DNA of 64,000 nt from Meandrina meandrites (Eukaryota > Cnidaria > Anthozoa > Scleractinia > Meandrinidae). The translations under genes and the position numbers were made by a program. The DNA is taken from contig OY855904.1 in the NCBI GenBank assembly GCA_963693305.1, positions 36,299,917-36,363,916 on the forward strand. The letters run 5' to 3'. The notes under the pieces were generated by a model. The model was not told the DNA's origin. It did no database searches and worked only from the letters and a program-made list of their open reading frames with translations. Shown here piece by piece: positions 35,303-45,707 of the stretch; within the stretch, counting starts at the first letter, position 1, and the number at the start of each line of letters is the position of its first letter.

Positions 35303-35506
35303 ACTGAATTAATTGACTTTAATCGACGAATGCTTGATCAAACTTCTAACAGTGACAGAAATAAACACGGCAACAACAACACAACGAGTACATAACAAGT
35401 TCAATGGCAGTTCTCTCTCTCATGCAGTGGAGCACGCTTTGAACTCATACTGTCTCTGCGCATGTGCGCAGAACGTGGTCTAGACTACTAGTCACCAGAT
35501 TCCACA
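35303..35506 (-). repeat. BEL/Pao 5' LTR, truncated by Penelope
   Basis: On the minus strand it starts TGTGGAATCTGGTGACTAGT at 35506 and follows the 3' LTR to TTAATTCAGTCT at 35303. There it meets Penelope DNA, about 12-20 bp short of the LTR end. The primer-binding site and the start of gag are therefore missing. Confidence 0.75.
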
Positions 35507-35739
35507 CAATAAGCCCGACATGCTGTGTAAATAAACAACATGTAAATGTTTATATGGAGTTCGCTTGCAGTTCACTTGCTCTGTGTTGCTCTTTGAGGTC
35601 TAGGTATAAACAGCTAAATTTTAGTTTGGAATAGCATAACAGGTATGCTTGATCAACCGATCAAATAATTATACTTTTCTTTGGTTGCTCTGGCTTCAGA
35701 CGCACACAATTGCTTCACTATCATACATCGTTAAAGTGA

Positions 35740-35976
35740 ACTTCGCTTCAACGATATATCGCTACGATATATCGTTTCGCTTTCTGAGATATTGTTGCAG
35801 CGATTTCTCACTACAACGATATCCCAGTGATATATTGCGAAGATCGCTTCGATTTATCACTGATTTATCGTTTCGACACTTGCCAATTCCTGCGATATTT
35901 CGCAGTTTTATTGGAGATAAATCGTGAGAACAAAGCGCGATATTCAGCGATTATCGTTTGCATTACTTTTGGACAA
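35740..35976. mobile_element. Mariner-like right end with CGATAT-rich interior
   Basis: Several CGATATATCG palindromes precede GCGATTATCG, then TTTGCATTACTTTTGGACAA followed by TA (35977-35978). The last 29 bases are the complement of the start at 16360, with one mismatch. No partner end of the same type is found within a few hundred bases to the left. Confidence 0.65.
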
Positions 35977-36169
35977 TATTGTATGAGGTGTTAAAATGTG
36001 TAACATGCGCTTACAGCATTTGAATATTCAATTTTGCCAAGTACTATATTTGGAAACACGAAGAGTTTGTATGTGAGTGCTTTATACATGTCACAACACA
36101 GGCAATTAAATTTTTGGTTTTGTGGCAAGTTATTTGAATTCTGACCTTAATTACGTACAGAAAGTTAAT

Positions 36170-36498
36170 GTGACTCCGTAGTTGTTGCGGGCGCACTTGT
36201 TCATGACAAACTTTGTGTTTTAACTTTTTAGGCTTTGACGCAATGGCTGTGAAACTTTGGGAAATTGTTCACCTATTATTCCATAATAATGATATGAAAT
36301 TTGATTTTACTAAAGAAAAATATTTGCAATGATATTGGCGTTTAACTGGACCCCCCTTTTTTAACAAAATTGCATCCAGTAATAAATTTTGCTGATAGTA
36401 TGTTGCTACATTTGTGGAATCAGCTTAAATTGACTAAATACGTGCTATATCCATTGAAAAGTCATGAACAAGTGCGCCCGCAATAACTACAGAGTCAC
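36170..36498. mobile_element. MITE with ~39-bp inverted repeats, 329 bp
   Basis: Left GTGACTCCGTAGTTGTTGCG then GGCGCACTTGTTCATGAC; right GTCATGAACAAGTGCGCCCG then CAATAACTACAGAGTCAC. The interior is AT-rich and non-coding. I see no clear target duplication. Confidence 0.75.
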
Positions 36499-37739
36499 CT
36501 CAAGAAATTCATTGTATCCAAGAAAACTTCTCCAGACTACTGAATGATGATGAAATGGAAGAATTTAACCAAATTTAACTTTATTCAACCAAGCTTGTTC
36601 AAAAACAAGATTATGCCATTTAGCACAAGCTAGCTAGCATATACTGTGAATTTATTCTAAGTGTTGCAATTTTGATTGATTGATTTTTTCTTGTAATTTT
36701 CCTAATATGGTACTAAAGCATGTGACCAAATTTTTCCAAAGAGATAAGCATTTTGGTCATAAATGCGGACAATCTATCCAATCCAAGCTAGAAACCATAA
36801 AAAAGAGCACAAAAGAAGGAATTTTGGGTTTTAGGTTAATATTAATTTTTATTGATCATGAAATTTGTTATTTATTTTGAATAAAGGGCACCATATGAAT
36901 CAACAAACCATTCACTAAATTTTATTTCCTATGCTCTATGCAATAACAAATCAAATGTTTCATATTTGTAGCGGAGCTCCTCAGCGGCCCGAAGTGCCGC
37001 AGAGTGGAGCCCCATAACTATCATGCATGGACAGAAATAGGAAAACCATGCGTTTGAGTTTTCATGGTCATCGTGGCAAGCGGCATGGCTCGTGGGCGCG
37101 TGTGAACATGCGAACAAAATCGCCCAACATGGCGGCCATAATTCAGAAATAGCTCAGCCTGGGAATCTTACATGCTTGATACTGAACATCCATTTTTCGT
37201 TGAAAGTTACCTATCGTAGAAGCTTGCAGGACATTGTACTTTTTTTTCATGTTGAAGATTGACTAGGGACATTTAATTTTGCCTAAATGAATTGATTGCA
37301 TAAAAAGTCAGCAAAATCGTTGGCAGTTGCTCTCCGTGGTAAGCTGAATGAAAACATGTGAAGAAAGTTAGCAGCTGAACATATTTCTTGGTATTATTTT
37401 TTTCACCCAGGAGCTATCACATCTTAAGTTTTTGTGGTTTCAGCTTCGTAGAAGCAAAACCCACATTGTCGTGGTTTTGTAAGTAAGTGAATAAGTGAGT
37501 AAGTAAGTACGTAATTCGGAAAGCCGACGTAATGCCGATGAGACACGGATGCCACAGTCGATGGTTTATTGACATGTCCGAAGTATTTTCATGACAAGCG
37601 TTTTATCATGGGCCTGAGAACGAGGTTGCGAATTCGCAGTCGATATTTCTTCGCAGATAACATGTGAAACGTCGAAGCAACGTTTGTTTATGCATTTCTC
37701 TGGGCGGTGGATTTTGGAGGAAAGTTTCATTAGCAATGG

Positions 37740-38520
37740 TTTTGTGCTATTTTAGTCTGGGAACCAGACAGAGCTCTCGATGAAAGAGATATTTCTTGAT
37801 GTGATTTGTGCAGTACTTTTCAAGAACCCACTTTCACGTGTTAAGCATAAACGCCGTAAACAGGGCGAATCAGCCATGCGGAGCGAGCGAACAAATATAA
37901 ATATGCAAATCATCCATTCGCATGCAATTTGTCGCTAAATTTTGGAGAGCTTCCACTTTCTGATGCAATTTTTCTGTTCAACACTTTCTAAATGCTTCCC
38001 AAGAGACTAACATTGATCACAATCGTCAGGGTTTCATAGCAAGTGATGCCAGCTTTTGTTATCCTAAACAGCTCTTGTTACCATGTAATTAAATATGCAA
38101 AAATTTGCTCTCGCAGTTTTAAAGCGAAGTTCAGAACAAACAGGGAACAAAACTATTTTGCTCTTTGAAATACCTTTCGGAAGGGATGCTTCTTGATGTG
38201 ATTTGTGCAGTACTTTTCGAGAAACGACTTTTGAGCATGTTTACCTGTAAACACAGTAGACAGGTCGAATCAGCTCGCAAATATGCAAATCATCCATTCG
38301 TGTGCAATTTGTCACGCATTCTCATACTAGTATGTATGATTTTTGCGGGGTTGAAAGTGGTACTTTTCAGAAAAGAGACTATTGTAAGTAATTTCTTTTT
38401 CAAGCTTTTAGACTGTGAGAAAGTTTTACATAATTGTAACAGACAAAACATACATGTAGCTGAAACCACGTGCACTCCCGTGAGTGCTATTTTTATATCA
38501 TACTGTACATCAATAAAATG
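37740..38520. repeat. Dispersed repeat related to 3060-3790
   Basis: Shares, in the same order and orientation as 3060-3790, GAGCTTCCACTTTCTGATGC, a CAAGARMNNACTTTCA block and ACATACATGTAGCTGAAACC followed by GTGAGTGCT. Two partial copies of its CTTGATGTGATTTGTGCAGT core occur in tandem (about 37793 and 38191). Non-coding; class unknown. Confidence 0.5.
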
Positions 38521-38559
38521 ATCTGGACATTATATTTCGACTTAGAAGTGATTGTATGA

Positions 38560-39255
38560 AAAGGTGGCAAAATGGTTTGCATGTTGTTCACCTTTAAAGG
38601 TGAATGAAAGACGCGAAGAAAGCTGCTGGAGAACATAGATCTTTGTGAATATTTCTCGCTCTATTATTACTTATGTACATCATGGAAACTTATGCCAAAG
38701 GATTTAGGACAACCTCCTACTAGTAACAGGAAGATCCTAAATAATTGCCGACGTGAACATGATATATCGGACTACAAGTCAAAAAAAGCAAGTTCACTTT
38801 GTTTTTCTGTCATTTTTTGGCCTTGAGTCGATTTTTTTGCCATGACTGTTTTGTAGTAAATCAAAACAGGGTCAAGGTCCTTTTTACATTGAATAACTCA
38901 TAGAGGTGTATTAATTAGTGTACAGTAAATGTTGTAAAAAGTTTTACTAAGATTTGTTGTGAGTGCCTAAGTGCATACGTGGGATACCCAATAAAGTACA
39001 CTCGTCAATTTTAATTTTAGAACCTGTCACAGGTAAGAAAAGGTATATTGACGTTGCTTTCTTCAAAAAAAAAAACATGAGAGGTTTTTAAGATATTAAG
39101 TTTAACCATGAGCGATTAAAATTTATTTTGTACCTATATGGGCCACTGTATAAGCTCAGGAATAGTGTGGCTACTTATTTGGTAACACTCTAATTAACTC
39201 GAGCAAAAAAAATAAATAAATGGGAGCTCCGCTTTTAGGCCTGCCTAAATCTATA
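38560..39255 (-). repeat. Dispersed repeat, internally deleted copy
   Basis: Complement of 4801-6560 at both ends (GGGAGCTCCGCTTTTAGGCC at 39223 and GGTGAATGAAAGACGCGAAG near 38600), lacking the ~1-kb middle of that copy. The remaining halves align closely. No coding potential. Confidence 0.6.
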
Positions 39256-39454
39256 TATTAGTATTTAGTAGCAGTTTACTTTTAAAAGCTTCCTAATTAC
39301 CAAAATGTTTGATTATCTTGAAACAAGAACATGTTATAAACTGTTAATGCAAGGAATTATCAAAGCACAGGCCGGAAAAACGTGTGCAATCAAATTACCC
39401 TGGACACATAAATATGCAGATGATTTATGACACACACGATTTTGTTAAAAAGGT

Positions 39455-39760
39455 GAAGTCTGTATACAAGCCTAGTGGCCCATCAGGCTGGAGCTTATCC
39501 TGGTTTTCATAGCATGAAGAGTCTTGGAGTATTTCTACTCCTGCCCTGGATGGGATGCTAGTACATCGCAGGGTTACCCCCAGCAGTAAATTTGCTGGTA
39601 CCCATTTATAAACCAGGGTGGAGAGAGGCGCTATGCGAGTTAAGTGTCTTGCCCAAGAACACAACGCAGCACCCCGGCCAGGGCTCGAATCCAGACCATT
39701 CAATCCAGAATCCAGCGCACTAACCTTAAGGTCATCGTGCCTCCCAGTGTGTAATATTTT
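39455..39760 (-). mobile_element. tRNA-derived SINE, full-length-looking copy
   Basis: On the minus strand: GAGGCACGATGACCTTAAGG, then GTTAGTGCGCTGGATTC (box A region), GATTCGAGCCCTGGCCGGGG (box B), the core TTGTGTTCTTGGGCAAGACA, and the tail GCATCCCATCCAGGGCAGGA, GCTATGAAAACCAGG, GGGCCACTAGGC. The same core is in the short copy at 7553. Pol III-type, non-coding. Confidence 0.75.
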
Positions 39761-40694
39761 GATACATTTCCTAAAAAGGTTATGATCATTCACGTAAAGG
39801 ACAATAATATCAGTATTATCATTTGTCTCATGATGAAGTCACTTGTGGTTGAATTGCAATATTTTGACGGCATTTTGCTAGTCTTCATCAGGAAAAAGGT
39901 TGACTGGTTACACATAAACTCATAAAGCATGATGCTCCGCTGTGATTAGCTGGTTTTCAACAGCTGTGATTGGTGCATTTCAATCCTTGCTTTTCCAGTG
40001 GTTTGTTGTTCCCTCTGCAGTTGACTGTCAAACAGTTCTCCTGTTGTTGTGTTTTTGATTGTGGGCACATGCATCCATGCTTCTGGGATTTCAATTCCAC
40101 TTTATCCCTGTTGATATTGTTAGGGTGAAGTCTTATGTGAATTGCCTCTTTGACCTTGTGGGTGTACCAGTGAGCATCATGAATCAATAAACGTAACCTT
40201 ATTCCAAAGCCGGGTAGTGTCCATTGTTGTGAGAGTGCTCTGAAACAGGGGACATGTCTTGATCGTGCTCTTTGATCCTATCTTGCATAGGTCATCCAGT
40301 CTTGCCGATGTAAACTTTGCTGCATGCATAGTGAATCCTGTAAACAATGCCATCTTGCTAAGTTGGATCAACAGCATCTTTCGACTGTACTGAGTGTAAT
40401 AGTAGTGTAGTTTCCAACTTGAAAACAACATTCATGCCTTGTTGATGTAGGCAACAGTGAAGTTGCTTGGAAAAACCTTTGACATAACGTAAAACAGCAG
40501 TGGATTTAAACTAACCCCTTGGTCACAGGTTCAGCACTGGTGTTTGGTTTTCTGGTCTTGGTAATCTGCCGCAAGAAAGAAAAAGGATAACCATTAAAAG
40601 CAAGAATGTTTTTTTTCTCCTTGGAGATAACAGATGGTTTTGTTATCAGGCGTAATCACAGCAGAGCATTGTGCTTTATGTGGTTACATGTAAC

Positions 40695-40815
40695 CATTTA
40701 GACTGCAAAACAGCCATATTTTTTTTGTGAACGCGCTCGAGAGGTCTGGACCCAATGTCAAAATGGAGTGTGAGACTGGGGAGAGACGCTAAAAAATACG
40801 ACTGTCGGCATTCCA
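40695..40815 (-). repeat. Dispersed repeat, related to 43960-44100
   Basis: TAGACTGCAAAACAG at one end and GACTGTCGGCATTCCAT at the other, with GTGTGAGACTGG between. The region at 43960-44100 has the same blocks in inverse orientation. Ends resemble each other as loose inverted repeats. Class unknown. Confidence 0.5.
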
Positions 40816-40825
40816 TACACTGAAT

Positions 40826-41146
40826 CATTCTCGTCCCCATAGCCCTTTTCGCTTCTCTTAGCTGGCGGAGCCTTGGCACGAGAAACGAAGGGCTCTGAGG
40901 ACATAAGATTTTTGAATTAATTCGAATTTTTTTGATTGGCTGTTTAATAAAACAAAGAAATCTTGAGCGGAAGTAAAAAACGCCATGACTGTCCCACACA
41001 GCCATTAGAAACATCATGACTACATACATGAAGACCGGAAGTCCTAGAATCTAGGACTGTAAATCCTGTGTCCCCAGAGCCCTTCGTTTCTCGTGCCAAG
41101 GCCCCGCCAGCTAAGAGAAGCAAAAAGGGCTATGGGGACGAGAATG
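40826..41146. mobile_element. MITE, 321 bp, with 9-bp target duplication
   Basis: ACACTGAAT flanks both sides exactly (40817-40825, 41147-41155). Ends CATTCTCGTCCCCATAGCCC and GGGCTATGGGGACGAGAATG; inverted similarity extends ~90 bp (CTTCTCTTAGCTGGCGG / CCGCCAGCTAAGAGAAG). A 9-bp duplication with long inverted repeats fits Mutator-like elements. Non-coding. Confidence 0.85.
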
Positions 41147-41736
41147 ACACTGAATTCGTTTCGAATTTCCCTTTTGCCCACAACAGGAAATTCCCATTGG
41201 TCAGTTTTGACGTTGCCTGTCAACAAAATCTTCTTTGCACCTCATCAAATGATATTTGATGCTGCATCAATTTGACAGCAGAACATGCATGTTCTTCATG
41301 AGAAGAAGATTGATTTGGATGCGCTTGCGAAAGAGTTAGGTTTTGTTCTATATCCAGGACAAAAGAGTAAAAAGCAGGTGACAGGTCAACACAGACTCCT
41401 AAGTTCGTGAAATTTGCAGTTGCCGTTTTGTATTGGACTTGGTCGTCCAATTTATTTCGCTTCTCACTTGTATAGTCAGCTGTATTATCAGGAGGCGTTT
41501 TAAGTTGAGTAGAGCCGTAAGACTGCCGCCTAGCAAATGTTCTATAAAGAGGTCATAGGTCTGCACGGTTTCCCGTAATTAGATTTTGACACCTCTGTAT
41601 TAAATTTGTCATATGTATTGCTATATCGGTTAGTCTTAGCTCATTCACATTTCTAAGATGTGTTTTAAGCTCTCAAAGTGTTTGGTCTGGAAGGACAAGG
41701 TCTGAAAGTATCCATGAAGATGTTGATTACTTGCAT

Positions 41737-43122
41737 CACAGGCAGACAAGGCTCTGTGTTTGAGACCGTGTGACGTAAGCGTCACGGTACGCGCTATTTG
41801 ATCTCATACATTCACTGTAATTTGTAATGACTGACCTCGGCTTGATCCAACTGATCGCGAGAAATGCTCCATAAAATACTGGATTTTGCATCTTTTAATC
41901 CCAAATTGTGATCTGCTGTAAGTCAGATAAATAAAGTTCACTTATCTTTTTTCTTTTGCGAGGTATTTTGCGATTTTATGGTTTTTTTGGTCGTTAATTC
42001 CTCGCTAGCCGTCACCCACCCCAAACAAAAGTAAGAGAAGGAGACAAGGCAGGCAACTTCGATGGCCCGCCGAGACTGAGAGCCTCAAGAATTTGTCCAT
42101 TTTCTCCCACTTCCATGCGTTGCTCGCCATCCAGCCTTGGGCAAATAAAAGGTGGATAATTTTCAAAGGTCTGTGCCAAAAATCGTTCCAATCGCTTGGT
42201 TTTAACGTGCTTAAAAGTCGCCGCGAATTTTCAAGTTCACTTCGAAATCGCCATCGTCAAAGGATGTGGGCCAAAACAGTCGATCATAACGCCGATATCA
42301 AATTCGAATTAGTCAAAACCAACGGTCAGATTACGCAAGCTAGCGACAAAATCAACCTTTGCCACATCCCACAGCGCAAGGTGTGTCCGTTCAGTAATAA
42401 TTCATCTTGTAGATTGCTTAACTAGGATGGCACAAAAGTACGATGTTTTCAAAGATTCTGTAACAACCCTGGCCAAAATCATTCCCAGTTACTATATGGG
42501 AGAGGGGTTTTCGTCGGACACACCGTGCGCTGGGGGATGTGGCAAAGGTTAATTTTGTCGCTAGCTTGTGTAATATGACCGTTGGTTTTGATTAATTCGA
42601 ATTTGATATCGGCGTTATGATCGACTGTTTTGGCCCATATCCTTTGACGATGGCGATTTCGAAGTGAACTTGAAAATTCGGGGCGGCTTTTAAGCACGTT
42701 AAAACCAAGCGATTGGCACGATTTTTGGCACAGACCTTTGAAAATTATCCACCTTTTATTTGCCCGAGGCTGGATGGCGAGCGACGTGTGGAAGTGGGAG
42801 AAAATGGACAAATTCTGGAAGCTCTCGGTCTTGGCGGGCCATCGAAGTTGCCTGCCTTGTCTCTTTCTCTTACTTTTGTTTGGGGTTGGTGACGGCTAGC
42901 GAGGAATTAACGACCAAAAAAACCCATAAAGTCGCAAAATACGTTGCAAAAGATAAGTGACAGTAGATCACAATTTGGGATTAAAAGATGCAAATCCAGT
43001 ATTTTATGGAGCATTTCTCGCGATCAGTTGGATCAAGCTGAGGTCAGTCATTGCAAATTACAGTGAATGTATGAGATCAAATACCTCACACGGTCTCAAA
43101 CACAGAGCCTTGTCTGCCTGTG
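41737..43122. mobile_element. Foldback element, 1386 bp, ~640-bp arms
   Basis: CTTGCAT flanks both ends (41730-41736, 43123-43129). Ends CACAGGCAGACAAGGCTCTG and CAGAGCCTTGTCTGCCTGTG. The arms, 41737 to ~42380 and ~42515 to 43122, are ~90% identical by eye, with a ~130-bp spacer; the left arm has ~25 extra bases (GACGTAAGCGTCACGGTACG). Two mirror-image open frames of 110 codons (42093-42425 plus, 42479-42811 minus) lie in the arms and are a consequence of the palindrome; no domain is recognisable in them. Confidence 0.85.
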
Positions 43123-43274
43123 CTTGCATTCGGCTATATTTGTAACGCCGGGCCCAGCTGTTTATAGTGTTGCAAGGTGTGTTGATTCTTATAATGGATT
43201 ATTTATTTTGTCCAGTTTAACCAGAAGGCACATGGAAATTACTTGAGAAAGCTTCAGGGCCTCTGTTGATAACA

Positions 43275-43480
43275 GTTTTAATTGTAAAGCTGAAAGATGT
43301 AATGTATATGAAATGATTCATACGTGAACTGCAGATATATATGAAGGTGATATGTGATCTTCGCAGTGAATTTCCAATTTAAGCAATTGGAATAAAGAAG
43401 CCTGAAAAAAATCAGGGCTTCAATGGGATTCGAACCTGTGACCTCCGCGATACGAAGATCACATGTCACCTTCAAAGCTT
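43275..43480 (-). mobile_element. tRNA-derived SINE, second family, 5'-truncated
   Basis: On the minus strand: GGAGGTCACAGGTTCGAATC then CCATTGAAGCCCTGA, a clean box B, then CAGGCTTCTTTATTCCAATT and GCTTAAATTGG. The same box B and tail occur at 46590-46745. The box A portion is not recognisable. A (TTAC)4 tract lies just beyond at 43509. Confidence 0.6.
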
Positions 43481-43959
43481 AAAGAGTTACCCTGATGAAA
43501 TAAAGGTTTACTTACTTACTTACTTGAGAAAGCTATAGCCTTGTTTTAGAGAGACGTTATGTGTCGTTAAGTTTATGTTTCTTGCATAAATTTGATCGAG
43601 TGTTTAGTCCTTTGAGCTTGATGTTTAGTTTTTTACCTCTCTTGTTCGTTGTGTGACATTCTTGCACCACTTTATTATATGCGACGTGTCATTTCACGGT
43701 GTCGTTTGATCCATCATCAACAAATTATAACATTAAACGCAGTACTTTATACATTTTACACACACGATTTAACCAAAAAACTGAAGAACCTCAATGAAAA
43801 TGCTCAAGTTCATACGTGGACAATGTGGAAACAAACCACAGCAATAACAATGCCTCTTTCACAGGAGATTTATCAAATTTAAAATATGGATGGAACTGTC
43901 AAGTAATTTCTGACAACTTGATGACATTATTTGGCCCCCTAGTTGGAACGAAATTGTTG

Positions 43960-44100
43960 TATGGAATGCCGACAGTCTTATTTTCCTCGCCTCTCACCCC
44001 CTCTGGGTGTGTGAGGCTCGGGTGACAATCAGGGCTTTGTGCCTTTGATACGCGAATGTTCAATGCTTTTAGAGAAAAAACGACTGTTTTGCAGTCTAGC
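43960..44100 (+). repeat. Dispersed repeat, related to 40695-40815
   Basis: ATGGAATGCCGACAGTC at the left, CCCCCTCTGGGTGTGTGAGG in the middle and CGACTGTTTTGCAGTCTAGC at the right, the inverse of 40695-40815. Ends about 220 bp before exon g. Confidence 0.5.
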
Positions 44101-44318
44101 AACCGTTCGACCCTATCTCCTGTGGAGACTAGCAGTATGCAGTTGAAATGTCACAATTCACAGTACAAATGACTACATCACGAGACAAACTTTATTACTT
44201 TATTATATAACATAGATGCATGTATTATATAAACACACTTCAGGGTGTTCATATTTCATTACTAAATGTAAAATAAATTTAATGTTAGCAAGGACCAACT
44301 TTTTTTTCTTTTCACCAG

Positions 44319-44388
44319 TCAGAGACATAAGACTCATATTCCTTCCCTCCGAGTGTGGTCAACTGATGAGCCTCACCCTCAAGAGGAG
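44319..44388 (+). CDS. NCBP1: NCBP1 exon (g)
   Basis: The 70-nt exon after a long pyrimidine tract and CACCAG. The first T completes the AG|T codon from 16120. It then encodes QRHKTHIPSLRVWSTDEPHP and QEE, matching human RRQKTHVPMLQVWTADKPHP and QEE (about 205-227). It ends in phase 0 before GTTAGT. Agreement of sequence and phase across a 28-kb intron confirms that the two halves belong to one gene. Confidence 0.93.
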
Positions 44389-45653
44389 GTTAGTTCAGTT
44401 ACCGGTAGTTGGTTCTACTTACACTAACACTGCAAAATGTGGAAATTTGAAGTGCACAAGAAATCCTCAAGTAAAAATAATCAATACCAGTAAATGAAAC
44501 TGTAATGTAGCATTTTGTTTGTGAAGTAAAAAGTATTGAAAGAATACTGATCAAGTAAATAATCAATGTATAAACTGTATGCTACAAGTTATTATACGTA
44601 CAAACTATAAGATCATGTGTCACAATGTCACGCCACATATATCAAGCACATGCACTGTGGCAACTTTGTAAACACATCCATGTGCATGCTCTATAGCCAA
44701 TTGCATTAACTTAACTTTCAGTTTCCTCTCTCAAACGGTCAGTGGCCTCCATAATTTTCTTCTAATTCTTGACAGACTGTAAAAACATGATCAGAAAGTA
44801 ACTGTTGGAAGTTTAAAAATGTCCAACTTTTCTGTCCTCCAAAATCAAATCCTGCCATCTTGTTTCTGTTAGGCATGTAAAATTATTGTGATAACTAAAT
44901 TATTAGATTTGCTTTAGAGAATGTTTCCAGTTGAATGAATTTGATTAATAATTATTCATTATGTCCAGTTTAAAGTTGTACAATACAATGTGGAGGCATA
45001 CGTTACTATTAGATTCCTAATTTCCAGTGTCATTTGCATAATAGACTATCTTTCAAGCTGATCTTTTAACATAGAAGACAAATTCAGAGGATATACTGTT
45101 TGGCAAAACTGTAAATGGGAAAATGAGTGGATAAGTTTTAACCACTAAATGTATATAATGTAGAACACAAACGATCTGAGAGAGGGCAGGCAGCTTTTGA
45201 CCAATTTGCTCAACATTTACAACTCTGATGAGATCATCTTTGCTATAACGAGTAAGCCACTTAAATGTCAGTTGTATTTGGATTGCTGTTAAAGTGTTTT
45301 TTTTTAATACTATTCCCATAAACTGTTTCCAAACACTGTTTGGTCTATGATCAATTGGTTAAAATTAGTGGCTGTCCACTCGTTACTCCATTCACAGCTT
45401 ACACACTAGACAAACAAATAAAGACCAGTCTCCTTGGCTTTCTGAATGAGAAATGAGAAATCCTAATAAACTCATAGCAGTCCTAAACTAGCTACAGTTG
45501 AGAAATCCACTTAGTTTAGAATCACATACCACATGGAAAAACTTAACTCCAACTGTTGTGAGATCCAGCATGCAGATGGTACATTTCTAGATTTGTTTGA
45601 AGTCATAGTACTCATTATAATCTTTAGTGTTTTAATTTGTTCTACTTGCACAG
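44389..45653 (+). other. NCBP1 intron between exons g and h
   Basis: Spans 1.27 kb from GTTAGT to CTTGCACAG. AT-rich, with no repeat, gene or RNA that I recognise. Confidence 0.8.
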
Positions 45654-45707
45654 TATATGGACTGCCTTTGGGCACAAATCAAGAAGCTGAAATCTGATAA
45701 CTGGCAG
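45654..45707 (+). CDS. NCBP1: NCBP1 exon (h), last in window
   Basis: A 54-nt phase-0 exon between TTGCACAG and GTAGGT encodes YMDCLWAQIKKLKSDNWQ, matching human YLDCLWAQIQKLKKDRWQ (about 228-245) at 13 of 18 positions with conservative changes elsewhere. The next exon should begin with the equivalent of ERHILRPYLAF; I did not find it in 45708-64000, so the following intron is longer than 18 kb. Confidence 0.94.

Larger units (their letters stand above)
16121..44318 (+). other. Giant 28.2-kb NCBP1 intron between exons f and g
   Basis: Canonical GT at 16121 and TTTTCACCAG at 44318, joining phase 2 to phase 1. It is filled with nested mobile DNA: mariner-like ends, a foldback, Helentron-like copy 3, a dead SANT gene, a Harbinger-like element, BEL and Penelope retroelements, several MITEs and SINEs. 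Stretches where I see nothing definite are 21030-22600, 23400-25980, 26240-27090, 36500-37730 and 41160-41730. Confidence 0.9.
1534..45707 (+). other. NCBP1: NCBP1 (CBP80) gene, partial, eight internal exons
   Basis: Eight exons join in one reading frame to 204 codons, matching human NCBP1 from about residue 43 to 245 almost without gaps. Phases agree at every junction, all introns are GT-AG, and boundaries fall where the aligned protein changes exon. NCBP1 is the large subunit of the nuclear cap-binding complex. Its MIF4G-type helical repeats support NCBP2, which binds the 7-methylguanosine cap of nascent transcripts for splicing, 3' processing, export and the pioneer round of translation. 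The part seen here is the first MIF4G domain. No frameshift or stop is present, so this looks like the functional host gene. The following exon (human residues 246 onward) is not in the window. Confidence 0.93.

Noticed and set aside
42093..42811. Pair of similar 110-aa proteins on opposite strands
   Set aside because: They are mirror images caused by the foldback arms; no domain, start context or neighbouring gene supports coding.
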